From contig CANFJQ010000003.1 of assembly GCA_947447615.1 (NCBI GenBank), forward strand, positions 1-51,017: 51,017 nucleotides of DNA. Reading direction: 5' to 3'. Made by a program: the position numbers and the translations under genes. Of this stretch, positions 1-8,790 are shown piece after piece. The notes under the pieces were generated by a model that saw only the letters and a list, made by a program, of their open reading frames with translations, searched no databases and was not told where the DNA came from. This stretch comes from Comamonadaceae bacterium. Lineage in GTDB: Bacteria; Pseudomonadota; Gammaproteobacteria; Burkholderiales; Burkholderiaceae_C. The first letter of the stretch is position 1, and each line of letters starts with the position of its first letter.

Positions 1-156
1 AAATCTGGCGTCTGGGGCAAACCGTGTCTAATTCCAGACAGCGCTTTGCCGTGAGACCTAATAAGCAGCTTCCATGCCAGGATTTATTGCCACTTTTTTG
101 CCGCTCCCGGCCTGCGGCACCGCGCCGGGGGGCGGCAGCAGCGCTGCGCCGGAACG

Positions 157-185
157 AAAAAAAGCCCGTCCGGGGACGGGCTTTT
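157..185 (-). terminator. Intrinsic terminator of fliC
   Basis: An 8-bp GC-rich stem (163-170 with 175-182, loop 171-174) is followed on the minus strand by seven T residues (157-163). It lies 25 bases beyond the fliC stop, as expected for a strong, highly transcribed flagellin gene. A short A/T run on the other side may let it work in both directions. Confidence 0.93.
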
Positions 186-209
186 CGTGTCCGCCAAGGC
201 GGAGAGGGT

Positions 210-1019
210 TTATTTCAGCAATGCCAGCACGGACTGGGGTTGCTGGTTGGCCTGGGCCAGCATGGCGGTGGCCGCTTGCTGGATGATTTGCGACCGAGAC
301 AGGCTGGAGGAAGCGGTTGCGTAATCGGTATCCATGATCGAGCTGCGTGAGGCGGCCAGGTTGGAAGAGACATTGCTCAGATTGTCCGCGGTGTAAGTCA
401 GGCGGTTCATGGTGGCGCCTAACTGCGAGCGCTGCGCATTGACCGTGTCCAAAGCATCATCAATCTTGCTCAGTGCGCTGCTGGCGTCGGTAGCGTTGGA
501 AATAGCCAGACCCGAAATACCCAAGGTGGCGTTGGTCGTATCTTCGATTTTGACCGTGAAAACCGTGTCTGAGGTATTGCCCACCTGGAAGGTCAGGGTG
601 GTGGTCGACAGGACCGTAGTGGTGTTCCACTTGGTTTGGGTGCCGATGTCGTGGATTTGGCTGGTCAGCTCGCGGAACTCGTTATGCAGGTACTGGCGCT
701 GGGAGTCGGAGTTGGTGGCATTGACCGATTGGACGGCCAATTCACGCATGCGCTGCAGCATATTGGTTTGCTCGACCATCGCGCCCTCAGTCGTTTGCAG
801 CATATTCACGCCGTCATTGGCATTGCGCACAGCTTGGTTCAGACCGCGGATCTGCGAAGTCATGGTGGTGCCGATCGCCAGGCCTGCGGCATCGTCCTTG
901 GCCGAGTTGACACGGTTGCCAGTGGAGAGTTGCTCCATGGCGGCGTTCAAGGTGCGTGCATTGCTTGCCAATGCGTTTTGGGCCTTCAGTGCGCTGACAT
1001 TGGTATTGATAGCGGTCAT
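210..1019 (-). CDS. fliC: Flagellin FliC
   Basis: The filament subunit, exported by the flagellar type III apparatus and polymerised under the FliD cap. The protein starts MTAINTNVSALKAQNAL, the typical D0 helix, continues through the D1 helices (NRVNSAKDDAAGLAIG) and ends with the conserved C-terminal D0 helix (ATAMLAQANQQPQSVLALLK). At about 269 residues it is one of the short flagellins: only about 45 residues separate the two conserved halves, so D2/D3 outer domains are absent. I start at 1019 because GGAG lies seven bases upstream; an upstream in-frame ATG at 1031 would add MEKT. It has its own sigma-28 promoter and a terminator, so it is a single-gene unit. No second flagellin gene is in the window. 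Confidence 0.97.
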   Translation of the reverse strand: MTAINTNVSALKAQNALASNARTLNAAMEQLSTGNRVNSAKDDAAGLAIGTTMTSQIRGLNQAVRNANDGVNMLQTTEGAMVEQTNMLQRMRELAVQSVNATNSDSQRQYLHNEFRELTSQIHDIGTQTKWNTTTVLSTTTLTFQVGNTSDTVFTVKIEDTTNATLGISGLAISNATDASSALSKIDDALDTVNAQRSQLGATMNRLTYTADNLSNVSSNLAASRSSIMDTDYATASSSLSRSQIIQQAATAMLAQANQQPQSVLALLK

Positions 1020-1133
1020 AGTTTTCTCCAAGAATAAAAAGTGGTAGCTAAAGGGTTCAACAGGTTAGACAAGCTGGGCTGGCTGCTTAGCCCTTTTATC
1101 TACCAGCACAGAAACATTTTTCTGATATTTAAA

Positions 1134-1160
1134 GCATCGACGGGTCTACGAAAAACTTAA
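1134..1160 (-). promoter_or_regulatory. Sigma-28 promoter of fliC
   Basis: On the minus strand: TTAAGTTT, 11 bases, GTCGATGC. This fits the FliA consensus (TAAAGTTT-N11-GCCGATAA) in spacing and in the core bases, and lies about 115 bases before the fliC start. Four other genes here carry the same pattern. Confidence 0.85.
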
Positions 1161-1199
1161 GCAAATTTCAAAAATAAATTTTGAAATAATGGCCAAAGC

Positions 1200-1607
1200 C
1201 TAGGCGATCTTGTTGTACAAAATGCCTTTCATGGCATCGATGTGGTGGGCCATTTTCAAAACCTCTTCGGTCGGAATTTGACGTACTACGTTGCCACTGT
1301 TGAGATCGGTGACTTTGATGACCGGGCTGTTCTTCGAGCCGTCATACGAAAACCCCAAACCTCGCTGTGTAGAGGCCATTTGCTCATTGAGCATATTGAT
1401 CGCTGAGGACAAGTTGGCGCGTGCTTGCTTGGGGTCGTACTTGATCTCAACGGGTTTGGGCGCTTCGATCCTGGGACGCTCGGGCATCGCCACTTGCACC
1501 TTGGCCGCCTTGGCCTGCTCTTGCGGGGCCGCAGTTACGGTGGTGCCAGCGCCGGAGCTCGCTTGTAGGGCCGCTTGGCTGCTTACTTTGCCGATTTCTG
1601 TTTCCAT
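1200..1607 (-). CDS. flaG: FlaG family protein
   Basis: A small soluble protein of about 135 residues. The N-terminal half is low-complexity (Ala, Gln, Pro, Lys). The C-terminal half holds the FlaG fold, with the segment GLGFSYDGSKNSPVIKVTDL followed by GNVVRQIPTEEVLKMAHHID. FlaG proteins affect filament length in polarly flagellated bacteria; their biochemical role is not settled. The gene lies between flagellin and cap genes, the usual place. I start at METEIG (1607), nine bases after AAAGGA; an earlier ATG at 1628 has a poorer site. A sigma-28 promoter at 1693-1719 precedes it, so it can be expressed apart from fliD. Confidence 0.9.
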   Translation of the reverse strand: METEIGKVSSQAALQASSGAGTTVTAAPQEQAKAAKVQVAMPERPRIEAPKPVEIKYDPKQARANLSSAINMLNEQMASTQRGLGFSYDGSKNSPVIKVTDLNSGNVVRQIPTEEVLKMAHHIDAMKGILYNKIA

Positions 1608-1692
1608 CGTGTTCCATCCTTTCAGCATTTCCCGGGCCCAAAGCGGGCACAGGCGACATGCGACGCCCCAAGCGGGACGCCCTGTGGGAATG

Positions 1693-1719
1693 GAATCGGC
1701 ATGGCCCCTCAGAACTTGA
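1693..1719 (-). promoter_or_regulatory. Sigma-28 promoter of flaG, overlapped by a hairpin
   Basis: Minus strand: TCAAGTTC, 11 bases, GCCGATTC. The match is good in both boxes. The 7-bp inverted repeat CCCCTCA/TGAGGGG (1705-1711 and 1717-1723) overlaps the -35 box and spacer and could also serve as a weak terminator for fliD, which ends at 1747; there is no T run after it on the minus strand. Confidence 0.78.
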
Positions 1720-1746
1720 GGGGTATTGGAAAATTATTTTTCTGAA

Positions 1747-3645
1747 CTATTTATTGGTGTACATCGCCATCATGCCGGCGAAGGTACTGGTCAGGCCGGT
1801 TTGCGTGGACTTGGTCTGTCCGACCATGCTGTCCATGGCCGAGAACTGCTTTTGGTAGCGGGCCAAAATCATGGTCATTCGGTCGTCCAAGGCTGACAAG
1901 TCATCTTGCAGCTTGGTAATCCGCTTGGTAGCGTTGTCAGTCTCTACCGTAATGGTGCCGCTTGCGCCAAGCATGGCACTCAAGGATTTGCTGGCATCAC
2001 CGGCCAGACCGGATACGGATTTGTCTGAGGAGGCTTGGTTCTCCTGGTTGCCCGACAGCATGGTCACTGTGTCGGCAAACTTGAAGTTCAACGCCATGTC
2101 CAGTTTGACGGTGTTGGTCTTGAGTTTGCCGTGGCTGTCCACCTCGATACCAATATCGCGCAAGGCCTCCAGCGAGTGGCTGGGACCCGCATTTTGCGCC
2201 GGCCGCGTCTGATTGGGGTTGGCGGTGCTCCAGCTGCCGCCGCTGAAAAAGTCCTGGGTTACCAGCTTGCGCAGCTGATCGCGCATGGACCGCACGGTGG
2301 AATTGCCCACCAAGGTGCCGCCGTAGGTTTCCAAGCTGGATTTGGGGTTACTGACCTGGTCCAGCAGGTCGGTGGCGTCGTTGTAGGCGGTCACCAGGGC
2401 CGTGATCTTGGCCTTGGCCACACTGGTGTCTATTGCAAGGCTGAGGCTGGCAGGCGAGCCCTTGGCCTGCACGTAGCCGTTGACCTGGGTAGCGTTAACA
2501 CCGGTCAGATTGAGCGTGACTCCGGGGATGACATCGCTCACCGCATTGCTGGTGCTGGTGATGGGTAGACCGTCGACCTGCAGCGACGCGTCTTTGGCCT
2601 CTTGCAAAGGCTTGGTCATACACAGGTCTTTGGCCGATTGTTTCTGGACAAAAGCCAGCGCGTCGCCGTTGTCGGTCAGCAATGAAAAGGCGTTGGCGCT
2701 ACCCGAAGGGCTGGTCACGGTCAGCTTGCCGCCGTAGTAATTGGCAGTCAGACCCTTGGCCTGGGCTGCTGCCGAACCGTTAAACGCGGTTACAAAAGCA
2801 TCCGGGGTGGGGGGATCGACGACGATCGGGTGAGCGGTATCGCCATTGAGGGTCAGGCTCAGCGGGGAGGCGGCCATCGCCGTATCGCCTGCAGCGAAGG
2901 TTTGGGATGACTGGCTAATTTGCGGGCGGTTAAGGGAAATGGCGCCAAAGTCCAGGCCGACGGCGTCGCTGCTCAGGACGAAGGAATTACTGCCGCCGCT
3001 GGCCCCGGTTACGGTAATTTTGAAGCCGTTGCCGGTGTTGACCAATTGGGCGCTCAAACCGTTGCCGGCCTTGTTGATGGCATCGACCACATTGGTGGGC
3101 GTGGCATTGGTCACCGTGATAGACGGCGCATTGGCGCCATTGAGGAATAGGTTGAGGGGTTGCGCGGTAATTTGAGCGTCCGCAGAGAGGAACGACTGCG
3201 TGGACGCGCAGCGCTGCTCCTGCGCCAATTGCGTGACCAAAATGGAATGGCTGCCCGGCTGCGTACTGGTCGTGGTTGAGACCGAAAAGATATCCGTCTG
3301 GTTGCTGGTGGCAGTTACGGCGCTGAAGTCACTGACGTCTTTCAAGTCGTCAAAAGCGGTTTTTACCGCACTTAATGCGTATTTGACCGCAGCAAAGCCC
3401 GAAACAATCGCTTCGCTTTTCTTGATATTTTTGTTGATAGCGTCAGCGCGGGGCGCCTTTTCCGCCTCCACCAAACTTTTTGCCAGCGCAGCCGTATCGA
3501 TTCCTGAGCCGCTTCCCAGGGCCTTCATCACGTTTTGGCCGGTTGCCGCCTTGTCTACCGTCGTGGCGGTGTTACCCGTGCTGCTGCCGGAGCTCAGGTT
3601 GGTAGCGGCCGTCGAGCCGGAAGTGGAGGAAACAGAGGAAACCAT
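1747..3645 (-). CDS. fliD: Filament cap protein FliD (HAP2)
   Basis: Forms the cap at the filament tip that folds arriving flagellin. The 632-residue protein is longer than the common 450-500. After a Ser/Thr-rich start comes the FliD N-terminal region (GSGSGIDTAALAKSLVEAEKAPRAD), then two flagellin-IN-like modules (about residues 165-225 and 255-335), and the FliD C-terminal region (PGVTLNLTGVN, SLETYGGTLVGNSTVRSMRDQLR) ending in a coiled coil (residues about 570-620) and FAGMMAMYTNK. It carries cysteines at residues 146 and 342, unusual for an axial protein. The upstream sigma-28 promoter (3670-3696) makes it a late gene. The ribosome-binding site is weak (GAGA). Confidence 0.95.
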   Translation of the reverse strand: MVSSVSSTSGSTAATNLSSGSSTGNTATTVDKAATGQNVMKALGSGSGIDTAALAKSLVEAEKAPRADAINKNIKKSEAIVSGFAAVKYALSAVKTAFDDLKDVSDFSAVTATSNQTDIFSVSTTTSTQPGSHSILVTQLAQEQRCASTQSFLSADAQITAQPLNLFLNGANAPSITVTNATPTNVVDAINKAGNGLSAQLVNTGNGFKITVTGASGGSNSFVLSSDAVGLDFGAISLNRPQISQSSQTFAAGDTAMAASPLSLTLNGDTAHPIVVDPPTPDAFVTAFNGSAAAQAKGLTANYYGGKLTVTSPSGSANAFSLLTDNGDALAFVQKQSAKDLCMTKPLQEAKDASLQVDGLPITSTSNAVSDVIPGVTLNLTGVNATQVNGYVQAKGSPASLSLAIDTSVAKAKITALVTAYNDATDLLDQVSNPKSSLETYGGTLVGNSTVRSMRDQLRKLVTQDFFSGGSWSTANPNQTRPAQNAGPSHSLEALRDIGIEVDSHGKLKTNTVKLDMALNFKFADTVTMLSGNQENQASSDKSVSGLAGDASKSLSAMLGASGTITVETDNATKRITKLQDDLSALDDRMTMILARYQKQFSAMDSMVGQTKSTQTGLTSTFAGMMAMYTNK

Positions 3646-3669
3646 GGTGTATCTCGGCGCTTGCTAAAG

Positions 3670-3696
3670 TATTCGGCTCAAGTCAGAAGAACTTAA
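3670..3696 (-). promoter_or_regulatory. Sigma-28 promoter of fliD
   Basis: Minus strand: TTAAGTTC, 11 bases, GCCGAATA. It sits in the 58-base gap between flgL and fliD, about 25 bases before the fliD start codon, with an A-T rich stretch after the -10 box. Confidence 0.85.
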
Positions 3697-3703
3697 GCGC
3701 AAC

Positions 3704-4642
3704 TTAGCCCAGGTACTTGAACAAAGACATTTGCGAGGTTTTGGCAAACGTGCTTTGTGCCGCTTCCAAAGACAGCATCAGCTTTTGCATATTGGTCACC
3801 GCGGTGGTCATGTCCAAGTCTTCTACATTGGACAAGGCCACCTTCAGACTCAGCTTGGTGTCGTCCACGACCGCGCCTTGTTGCTCGACCACTTTCATGT
3901 CGGTGCCGACTTCCGCCTGTGCCATCACCACGCCGTTATGCAGCGCGTCCATCTCCGTGAGGCCACGCTGCATCTGCGCAATAACTTCTGGGCCCCGCTC
4001 TGGGTTTTGGACCGCGCCGATCAAATCGTCGATGGCCGTAAAAAATCCGACGCCTTGTTTTTGGCCCAGTTCATCGGTGCGCACCACACGCACAAATGCA
4101 TTCGTGCCCGGGCGGTTAATAGGAATCGTGCGCTGCTCGCCGACCGCTACGTTCATCCGCGTCTGGTCACCGGTGTATTCGACACTGCCGTCGGGGTTCT
4201 GGGTGAAAGCCGGTGTGTGGACTTTGCTGCCGGAGAAAACGTAATTGCCGGTTGGGTCGGTGCTGTTGGCCAGGCTGAGTAACTGGTCGCGCAGCCCTTT
4301 CATCTCGGTGGCAATCGCCTGACGGCTGACCTGCCCCTGGGTGCCGTTATTGGCCTGCACTGCCAGTTCCTTGATACGCACCAGCACGTCGCTGGCGCTG
4401 GTCAGGTTGGTGCTTTCCGCATCGAGCCGGGCCTGCACTTGGTTCAGTGCGGTACTGTAGGTATCCTGCCGCCCGATCACCGACTTCAGCCGCGTAATCG
4501 TGGCCGCTTGGTCGGGCGCATCGCTGGGGTTGACCACCTGTTTTTGCGCAGAAATTTGTGCCTGCGACTTGGCCAGGTCATTTTGTATATTGACCATTTG
4601 CTTACTCGAGCGGTCAAATAAATAGCTGGTGGAAATTTGCAT
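3704..4642 (-). CDS. flgL: Hook-filament junction protein FlgL (HAP3)
   Basis: Second junction protein joining hook to filament, exported by the flagellar system. The 312-residue length is normal. The N-terminal helix (MQISTSYLFDRSSKQMVNIQNDLAKSQ) and the C-terminal one (AVTNMQKLMLSLEAAQSTFAKTSQMSLFKYL) are the flagellin-like D0/D1 parts; the middle has the typical DPTGNYVFSGSKVHTPAF segment. It follows flgK by 17 bases with an AGGGG site eight bases before its ATG, so it is the last gene of the flgH-I-J-K-L unit. No cysteine is present. Confidence 0.96.
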   Translation of the reverse strand: MQISTSYLFDRSSKQMVNIQNDLAKSQAQISAQKQVVNPSDAPDQAATITRLKSVIGRQDTYSTALNQVQARLDAESTNLTSASDVLVRIKELAVQANNGTQGQVSRQAIATEMKGLRDQLLSLANSTDPTGNYVFSGSKVHTPAFTQNPDGSVEYTGDQTRMNVAVGEQRTIPINRPGTNAFVRVVRTDELGQKQGVGFFTAIDDLIGAVQNPERGPEVIAQMQRGLTEMDALHNGVVMAQAEVGTDMKVVEQQGAVVDDTKLSLKVALSNVEDLDMTTAVTNMQKLMLSLEAAQSTFAKTSQMSLFKYLG

Positions 4643-4659
4643 TAGGAAGTCCCCTGGTC

Positions 4660-7600
4660 TTATTGCACGTGCAGTACGGCATCAAATAATTGGCCGGCTA
4701 CCTGCAGCACTTTGGCCGAAGCCTGGTAGGCCTGCTGGTAGCGGATCAGGTCAGCTGCCTCTTTGTCCAGACTCACCCCTGAAATCTCGTCACGCGACTT
4801 GACCGCCTGGTCATGCACCACGGTTAGTGCGGTCTGTGAAATCGTGGCCTGGCGGGCGATATTGCCCATCTCATTGACCTGGTCGATATACGAATTGGTC
4901 AGCGTTTTGTTGCCCACGACGGCCTTGGTTTCCAAGCCGGCGATGGCCAACATATTGTCGTTATTGCCCAGGCCGTCTTGGTTGCCGTCCAGTTTGAAAA
5001 CATCATTGGCTTGGGGTGCGGCTGTGAACGAGAGATTCAGTCCCTGAAAGCGCACGCCAGGATTGAGTTGCGAGGGATCAAATACCCGCTCGGCCACCAC
5101 GGTCGATCCCAGGGCTTTGTTGCTCGGATCGGTAGAGCTAATGGTGTAGTACAGCGCGCCGTTGTATTTGTACGGGTCCTGGGCGAACTTGACGCTCAGC
5201 GTTTGGCTTCGCAAGCTTTGCTTGGCATCGACCGGCTGTCCGGCATAGCTGGCCGATACCGCGGCATTGCCGGGGCCGCTCACAAATACCAATAGATCGT
5301 CCTTTACCTCGCCTGAGATGAATGCGCCAGTTCGAAAGCCCAGTTGCGCCAAATCATTGGGGGTGCCGGTGCTGCCAAAGCCCAGTTGGATGGGCCCCGA
5401 GGGCGTGACTTTGATTTGTACTTTGAAGGTGCTGGCGCTCAAGCCCAGCGCCGTCAGCGAGGACGTGCCGGTGGCGTCCGAGGGGCTTGCCGAGATGCGG
5501 ATATCGCTGCCGGTGCGGTTGGGGGCATTGGTGACGACCAAGTTCCCGTCCGCGTTGAGGTGCGCGTTGACACCGGCATTGGACGCATTGATGGCCTGTG
5601 CCATGTCCTGCACCGTGCTGGCACCCGCTGTGTTGACCCGGATCCAGTTTCCTGCGTCTTTGAAGTACAAAGGGTTGCCGAATTTGAGCTGGTCTGCCTT
5701 GACCGTCACTTCATTGACCTGGTCGGCCGGCCAGGCGCCGTTGGTGATGCCCAGCGCATTGGCGCCATAGACGTATTGGTTGTTATCACGCTGGTTCGCC
5801 GCGACTTGGGGGATGCCTTGTGCGTCCAAGGCCACGGCGCCGGTCACCCAAATTTTCGGGTTGCTGCCCTGGGCGATACTGCCCAAGATCAGGCTCTTGC
5901 TGTCATCACTCAAGCGGGCGGTCACATCGGTGAGGCCGGACTGGTCGTTGATCGCCACGGTGAGGGCCAGCAATTTGGCGCGCGTCAGCGGCGCACTCAG
6001 TCCAGCGGGGAAATTGACATTTTTTCCGTTGATCATCAACCCATTGCTGAGGTTGATTTTGGAAGTGTCCACCACGATCGATTCGACCGCGGGCTTGACC
6101 AATTCCACTTGGCCGCGAAACGTTGTCGCGCCCATGCCCAGGGCCGTCAGGGACAACACACCAGAGGTATTGGACGCCGTAGCAGAAATGCTGATGTCCT
6201 CACCCGCGTGGCCTTCGCTGTTGCTGATCACCAGATCGCCACCGGCGTTGACCGTGGCTTGTACCGAAGTGTTGGCGTCATTGATCGCCTTAGCCAAGGC
6301 TTGGGGCGTATTGGCGCCGGCAGTTTCAATCCGCTGGGTGCCGAAATACAAGGGCATGCCAAACTTCATTTGTTCGGGTTTGACCACAATCACATTGCTG
6401 GCCTGGGCGGTGATGCCGGTAGTCGCGCGCGCTTGGTTGATCCAGTTTGCCACGGCCGAGGCCTGCAAGGGTCCGGCGCCCACTGGCGGATCCAGGCGGC
6501 CCAGGTCCTGGCCGTTGAGCTTGAAGGTGCCGGCCGGGAAGTAGCCCAATGGCGGGTTCATGGTGGTGGCGGTCAAGGGGCTGATGCGACTGCCTTGCAA
6601 CACGGCGGGCAGGTAGTCGTAGCCCGAGACCGCATCTTTGCCGTCAAAAATGGGTTTTGCCTGCACCGCGGCCTGGGCGCCGTAAAACACTTGCATGCCT
6701 TTGTAGCCAACGGCCACACCGGTGGCGCTGACGCCGGATTGGTTCAGGTATTCATCGCTGAGCGTTGCACCCGGCGCAAAGCCGTTTTCCTTGGTGTTCA
6801 AATTGTCCAAGGCGATGCTGTCGGTCACCGGGGCACCCAGCACATGCCGGCCATCGCGCGTGAAGATCTGCAGTTGTTGGCCCGCTTGCATGCTGTCCAG
6901 GTACAGGCTGACATCCTGCATGCCATTGGCGATTGTGGCCACGCCTGCCACGCCCAGACTGGAGCTGACGCTCACTTGCCGCGCCGTACTGATATTGCCG
7001 CTGTTAGGAAGTACCGACTGCAGCGCGGCCGGGCCGGGCGGGGGAGGCGCTAGCGTATTGGCCGCGCCTAACGGTGGGGCAGGTAATTCATCGTAGCTGA
7101 CGCTGGCATTGGTACCGCTGGGGTTTTCCGAGCCTTCGACCACACGGAACTGTGCGCCTGCGGCAACGCGCAGCGGATCATCCAAAGCCACCCGCATGCC
7201 CCCTGCGGGGTTGGCGATGCTGCTGTCAAAACTAAAGAGCGCTTGGCCCGGGTTGCCGTAGCCGTCGATGCCCTGCTGGTGCAAGGTGTTGACCTCATTG
7301 GCCAGTGTCTTGGCCAGGCCATCGAGGGCGTTGCGCGTGCTGCCGAGCACCTGGTCTCGGAAAGTCATGATGCCAGCGAGCGAGCCGCTGGAAATACCGT
7401 TAAGTGCGGTGGCCTTGCCGTAGGGGTCTAGCACCAGTGCTAATTTTTCGGGGGAAGCGGCCTTGTCGTAATGGGCCTCGATCATCAACGATTTCTGCCC
7501 GTCGACCACGATGTCAGCGTTAATAGTCGGACCAAAACTCACCGTCACGATGCCGTTGGGCGTAAAGCGGGTGTTGATACGGGCGAATTCGGAGAGCTGC

Positions 7601-8214
7601 TTGAGCAGTAAATCACGCTGGTCCAGCAAATCTGGGGGTTGTGCGTCTTCACTTTTTTGTTTGGCCAACTGGATATTGACTTTGGCAATCTGGGACGTCA
7701 GCGCATTGATCTGGTTGACGGAGTTGTCCACCTCATGCTGCGTTTGCTCTTGCACCAAGTCCAATTGGGCGGATAACTGACCAAAGCGATCGGCCACACC
7801 TTGGGCGTCGCGGATGAAGCTGCTGCGCAGCACCGTCGAAGAAGGATCGCCGGAGACTGAGCGCGCCGAAGCAAAAAACGCGTCCAAGGCGGTATTGAGG
7901 CCCATGGTGGAGCTGCCCAGCACGTCCACCACGCGGTTGGCGTAATTGACCATCGGCCCTTGGGCTTGCAAATCACTGGTCGTATTGCGCAGATTGGATT
8001 CGACAAAGGCGTCGTATTGGCGCTTGACCCGGTCCATCGCCACGCCCGAGCCCAAAAATACATTGCCCGATTTGGTAACCGGCAGCGCCGATAGCGATAC
8101 GTCCTGGCGCGAATAACCATCGGTCGAAACGTTGGCGATGTTGTTACTGACGGTCGACAGCGCCTGCTGGTAAACCGAAACGGCGTTTCCGGCAATGCCG
8201 GCCATATCGGTCAT
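4660..8214 (-). CDS. flgK: Hook-filament junction protein FlgK (HAP1), oversized
   Basis: First junction protein on the hook tip. Residues 1-100 (NAVSVYQQALSTVSNNIANV, GYSRQDVSL) and the C-terminus (DLIRYQQAYQASAKVLQVAGQLFDAVL) are standard FlgK. At 1184 residues it is about twice the usual 450-650; the extra mass is in the middle (residues about 370-1010) and includes two copies of a roughly 105-residue module (about 604-708 and 831-936). A Pro-rich stretch (APPPPGPAALQ) lies near residue 390. Its ATG overlaps the flgJ stop (ATGA), so the two are translationally coupled. No cysteine is seen. The reading frame is open throughout; I see no sign of frameshift. Confidence 0.95.
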   Translation of the reverse strand: MTDMAGIAGNAVSVYQQALSTVSNNIANVSTDGYSRQDVSLSALPVTKSGNVFLGSGVAMDRVKRQYDAFVESNLRNTTSDLQAQGPMVNYANRVVDVLGSSTMGLNTALDAFFASARSVSGDPSSTVLRSSFIRDAQGVADRFGQLSAQLDLVQEQTQHEVDNSVNQINALTSQIAKVNIQLAKQKSEDAQPPDLLDQRDLLLKQLSEFARINTRFTPNGIVTVSFGPTINADIVVDGQKSLMIEAHYDKAASPEKLALVLDPYGKATALNGISSGSLAGIMTFRDQVLGSTRNALDGLAKTLANEVNTLHQQGIDGYGNPGQALFSFDSSIANPAGGMRVALDDPLRVAAGAQFRVVEGSENPSGTNASVSYDELPAPPLGAANTLAPPPPGPAALQSVLPNSGNISTARQVSVSSSLGVAGVATIANGMQDVSLYLDSMQAGQQLQIFTRDGRHVLGAPVTDSIALDNLNTKENGFAPGATLSDEYLNQSGVSATGVAVGYKGMQVFYGAQAAVQAKPIFDGKDAVSGYDYLPAVLQGSRISPLTATTMNPPLGYFPAGTFKLNGQDLGRLDPPVGAGPLQASAVANWINQARATTGITAQASNVIVVKPEQMKFGMPLYFGTQRIETAGANTPQALAKAINDANTSVQATVNAGGDLVISNSEGHAGEDISISATASNTSGVLSLTALGMGATTFRGQVELVKPAVESIVVDTSKINLSNGLMINGKNVNFPAGLSAPLTRAKLLALTVAINDQSGLTDVTARLSDDSKSLILGSIAQGSNPKIWVTGAVALDAQGIPQVAANQRDNNQYVYGANALGITNGAWPADQVNEVTVKADQLKFGNPLYFKDAGNWIRVNTAGASTVQDMAQAINASNAGVNAHLNADGNLVVTNAPNRTGSDIRISASPSDATGTSSLTALGLSASTFKVQIKVTPSGPIQLGFGSTGTPNDLAQLGFRTGAFISGEVKDDLLVFVSGPGNAAVSASYAGQPVDAKQSLRSQTLSVKFAQDPYKYNGALYYTISSTDPSNKALGSTVVAERVFDPSQLNPGVRFQGLNLSFTAAPQANDVFKLDGNQDGLGNNDNMLAIAGLETKAVVGNKTLTNSYIDQVNEMGNIARQATISQTALTVVHDQAVKSRDEISGVSLDKEAADLIRYQQAYQASAKVLQVAGQLFDAVLHVQ
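5405..6402 (-). repeat. Duplicated domain inside FlgK
   Basis: Two related protein modules, encoded at about 6090-6402 and 5405-5720. Both run: a strand with K-P/A-(E/D)-Q-(M/L)-K-F-G-x-P-L-Y-F, then TAGA(N/S)T, an AINxAN helix, a (G/D)-G-(D/N)-LV(I/V) strand, an SGxxSLTALG segment and a TF strand. The layout resembles flagellin-IN motifs. Between them lies a third, more diverged segment. Confidence 0.75.
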
Positions 8215-8759
8215 GGCTTGGCTCCGTCAGTGGCTTGGCTGTTGCTAACGCGCAGGCCCGAAGGCGAGGCGGCGGACACGCCCGTCAAGGGCATAGCCCC
8301 CGGTGTTTTGGGCAATGGGGCTAGCGCGGGTGCCGCGCTTTGCAGCGCGATCGGGCTGGCAGGTGGCGCTTGCAGTGGCATCCCCTGCGACTGGCGTGCC
8401 TGCAGCATTTGCGCCGTGCTGGGCTGGCCGGCGTTCGGGTCGGGCATATGCTTGGCGAGCAGGTCGGCGATGCCCAGGGTATTGCGTTTGGCCATCGCCA
8501 GCGAGACCTCTTTGTCAAACATACCCTGAAACGTTTCTTCCGCCTGCGACTCATTGAGCCCGCTTTTGGGCACTGCGTCGCGCATGGACTTCATCATCAT
8601 CTGCAAGAACATGGCCTCAAACTGCTGTGCCGTCTCGCGCGTGGCCGCTTTGGCATCGGTGCGGGCCTGGCCTTTGAGCTTGCCGATCCCACCAAAGTCC
8701 AGGTAGGAGCCGGTGAGGGCAGCCGCTGCGGGCGGCATGGCGTTGGTGAGCGGGTCCAT
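8211..8759 (-). CDS. flgJ: Rod-capping protein FlgJ, single-domain form
   Basis: Scaffold for rod assembly. The 182-residue protein has only the rod-binding domain (residues about 35-110: ETAQQFEAMFLQMMMKSMRDA, then ETFQGMFDKEVSLAMAKRNTLGIADLLAKHM) followed by a Pro/Ala/Gln-rich tail. The C-terminal muramidase domain of enterobacterial FlgJ (about 310 residues) is missing, as in several other groups where a separate enzyme cuts peptidoglycan for the rod. A candidate for that enzyme is the LysM/SLT protein at 18844-20040. The gene is 31 bases after flgI and overlaps flgK by four bases. Confidence 0.94.
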   Translation of the reverse strand: MDPLTNAMPPAAAALTGSYLDFGGIGKLKGQARTDAKAATRETAQQFEAMFLQMMMKSMRDAVPKSGLNESQAEETFQGMFDKEVSLAMAKRNTLGIADLLAKHMPDPNAGQPSTAQMLQARQSQGMPLQAPPASPIALQSAAPALAPLPKTPGAMPLTGVSAASPSGLRVSNSQATDGAKP

Positions 8760-8790
8760 GGTGTGGGGCAGTCTTGGTGAAAGGCCTGGG

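Noticed and set aside
1-156. Possible gene at the window start (plus-strand frame from 24)
   Set aside because: It crosses the fliC terminator and overlaps fliC; no domain or ribosome-binding site.
5344-7053. Long plus-strand open frame (569 aa) opposite flgK
   Set aside because: His/Gln/Arg-rich translation without domains; it is the antisense shadow of flgK in GC-rich DNA.
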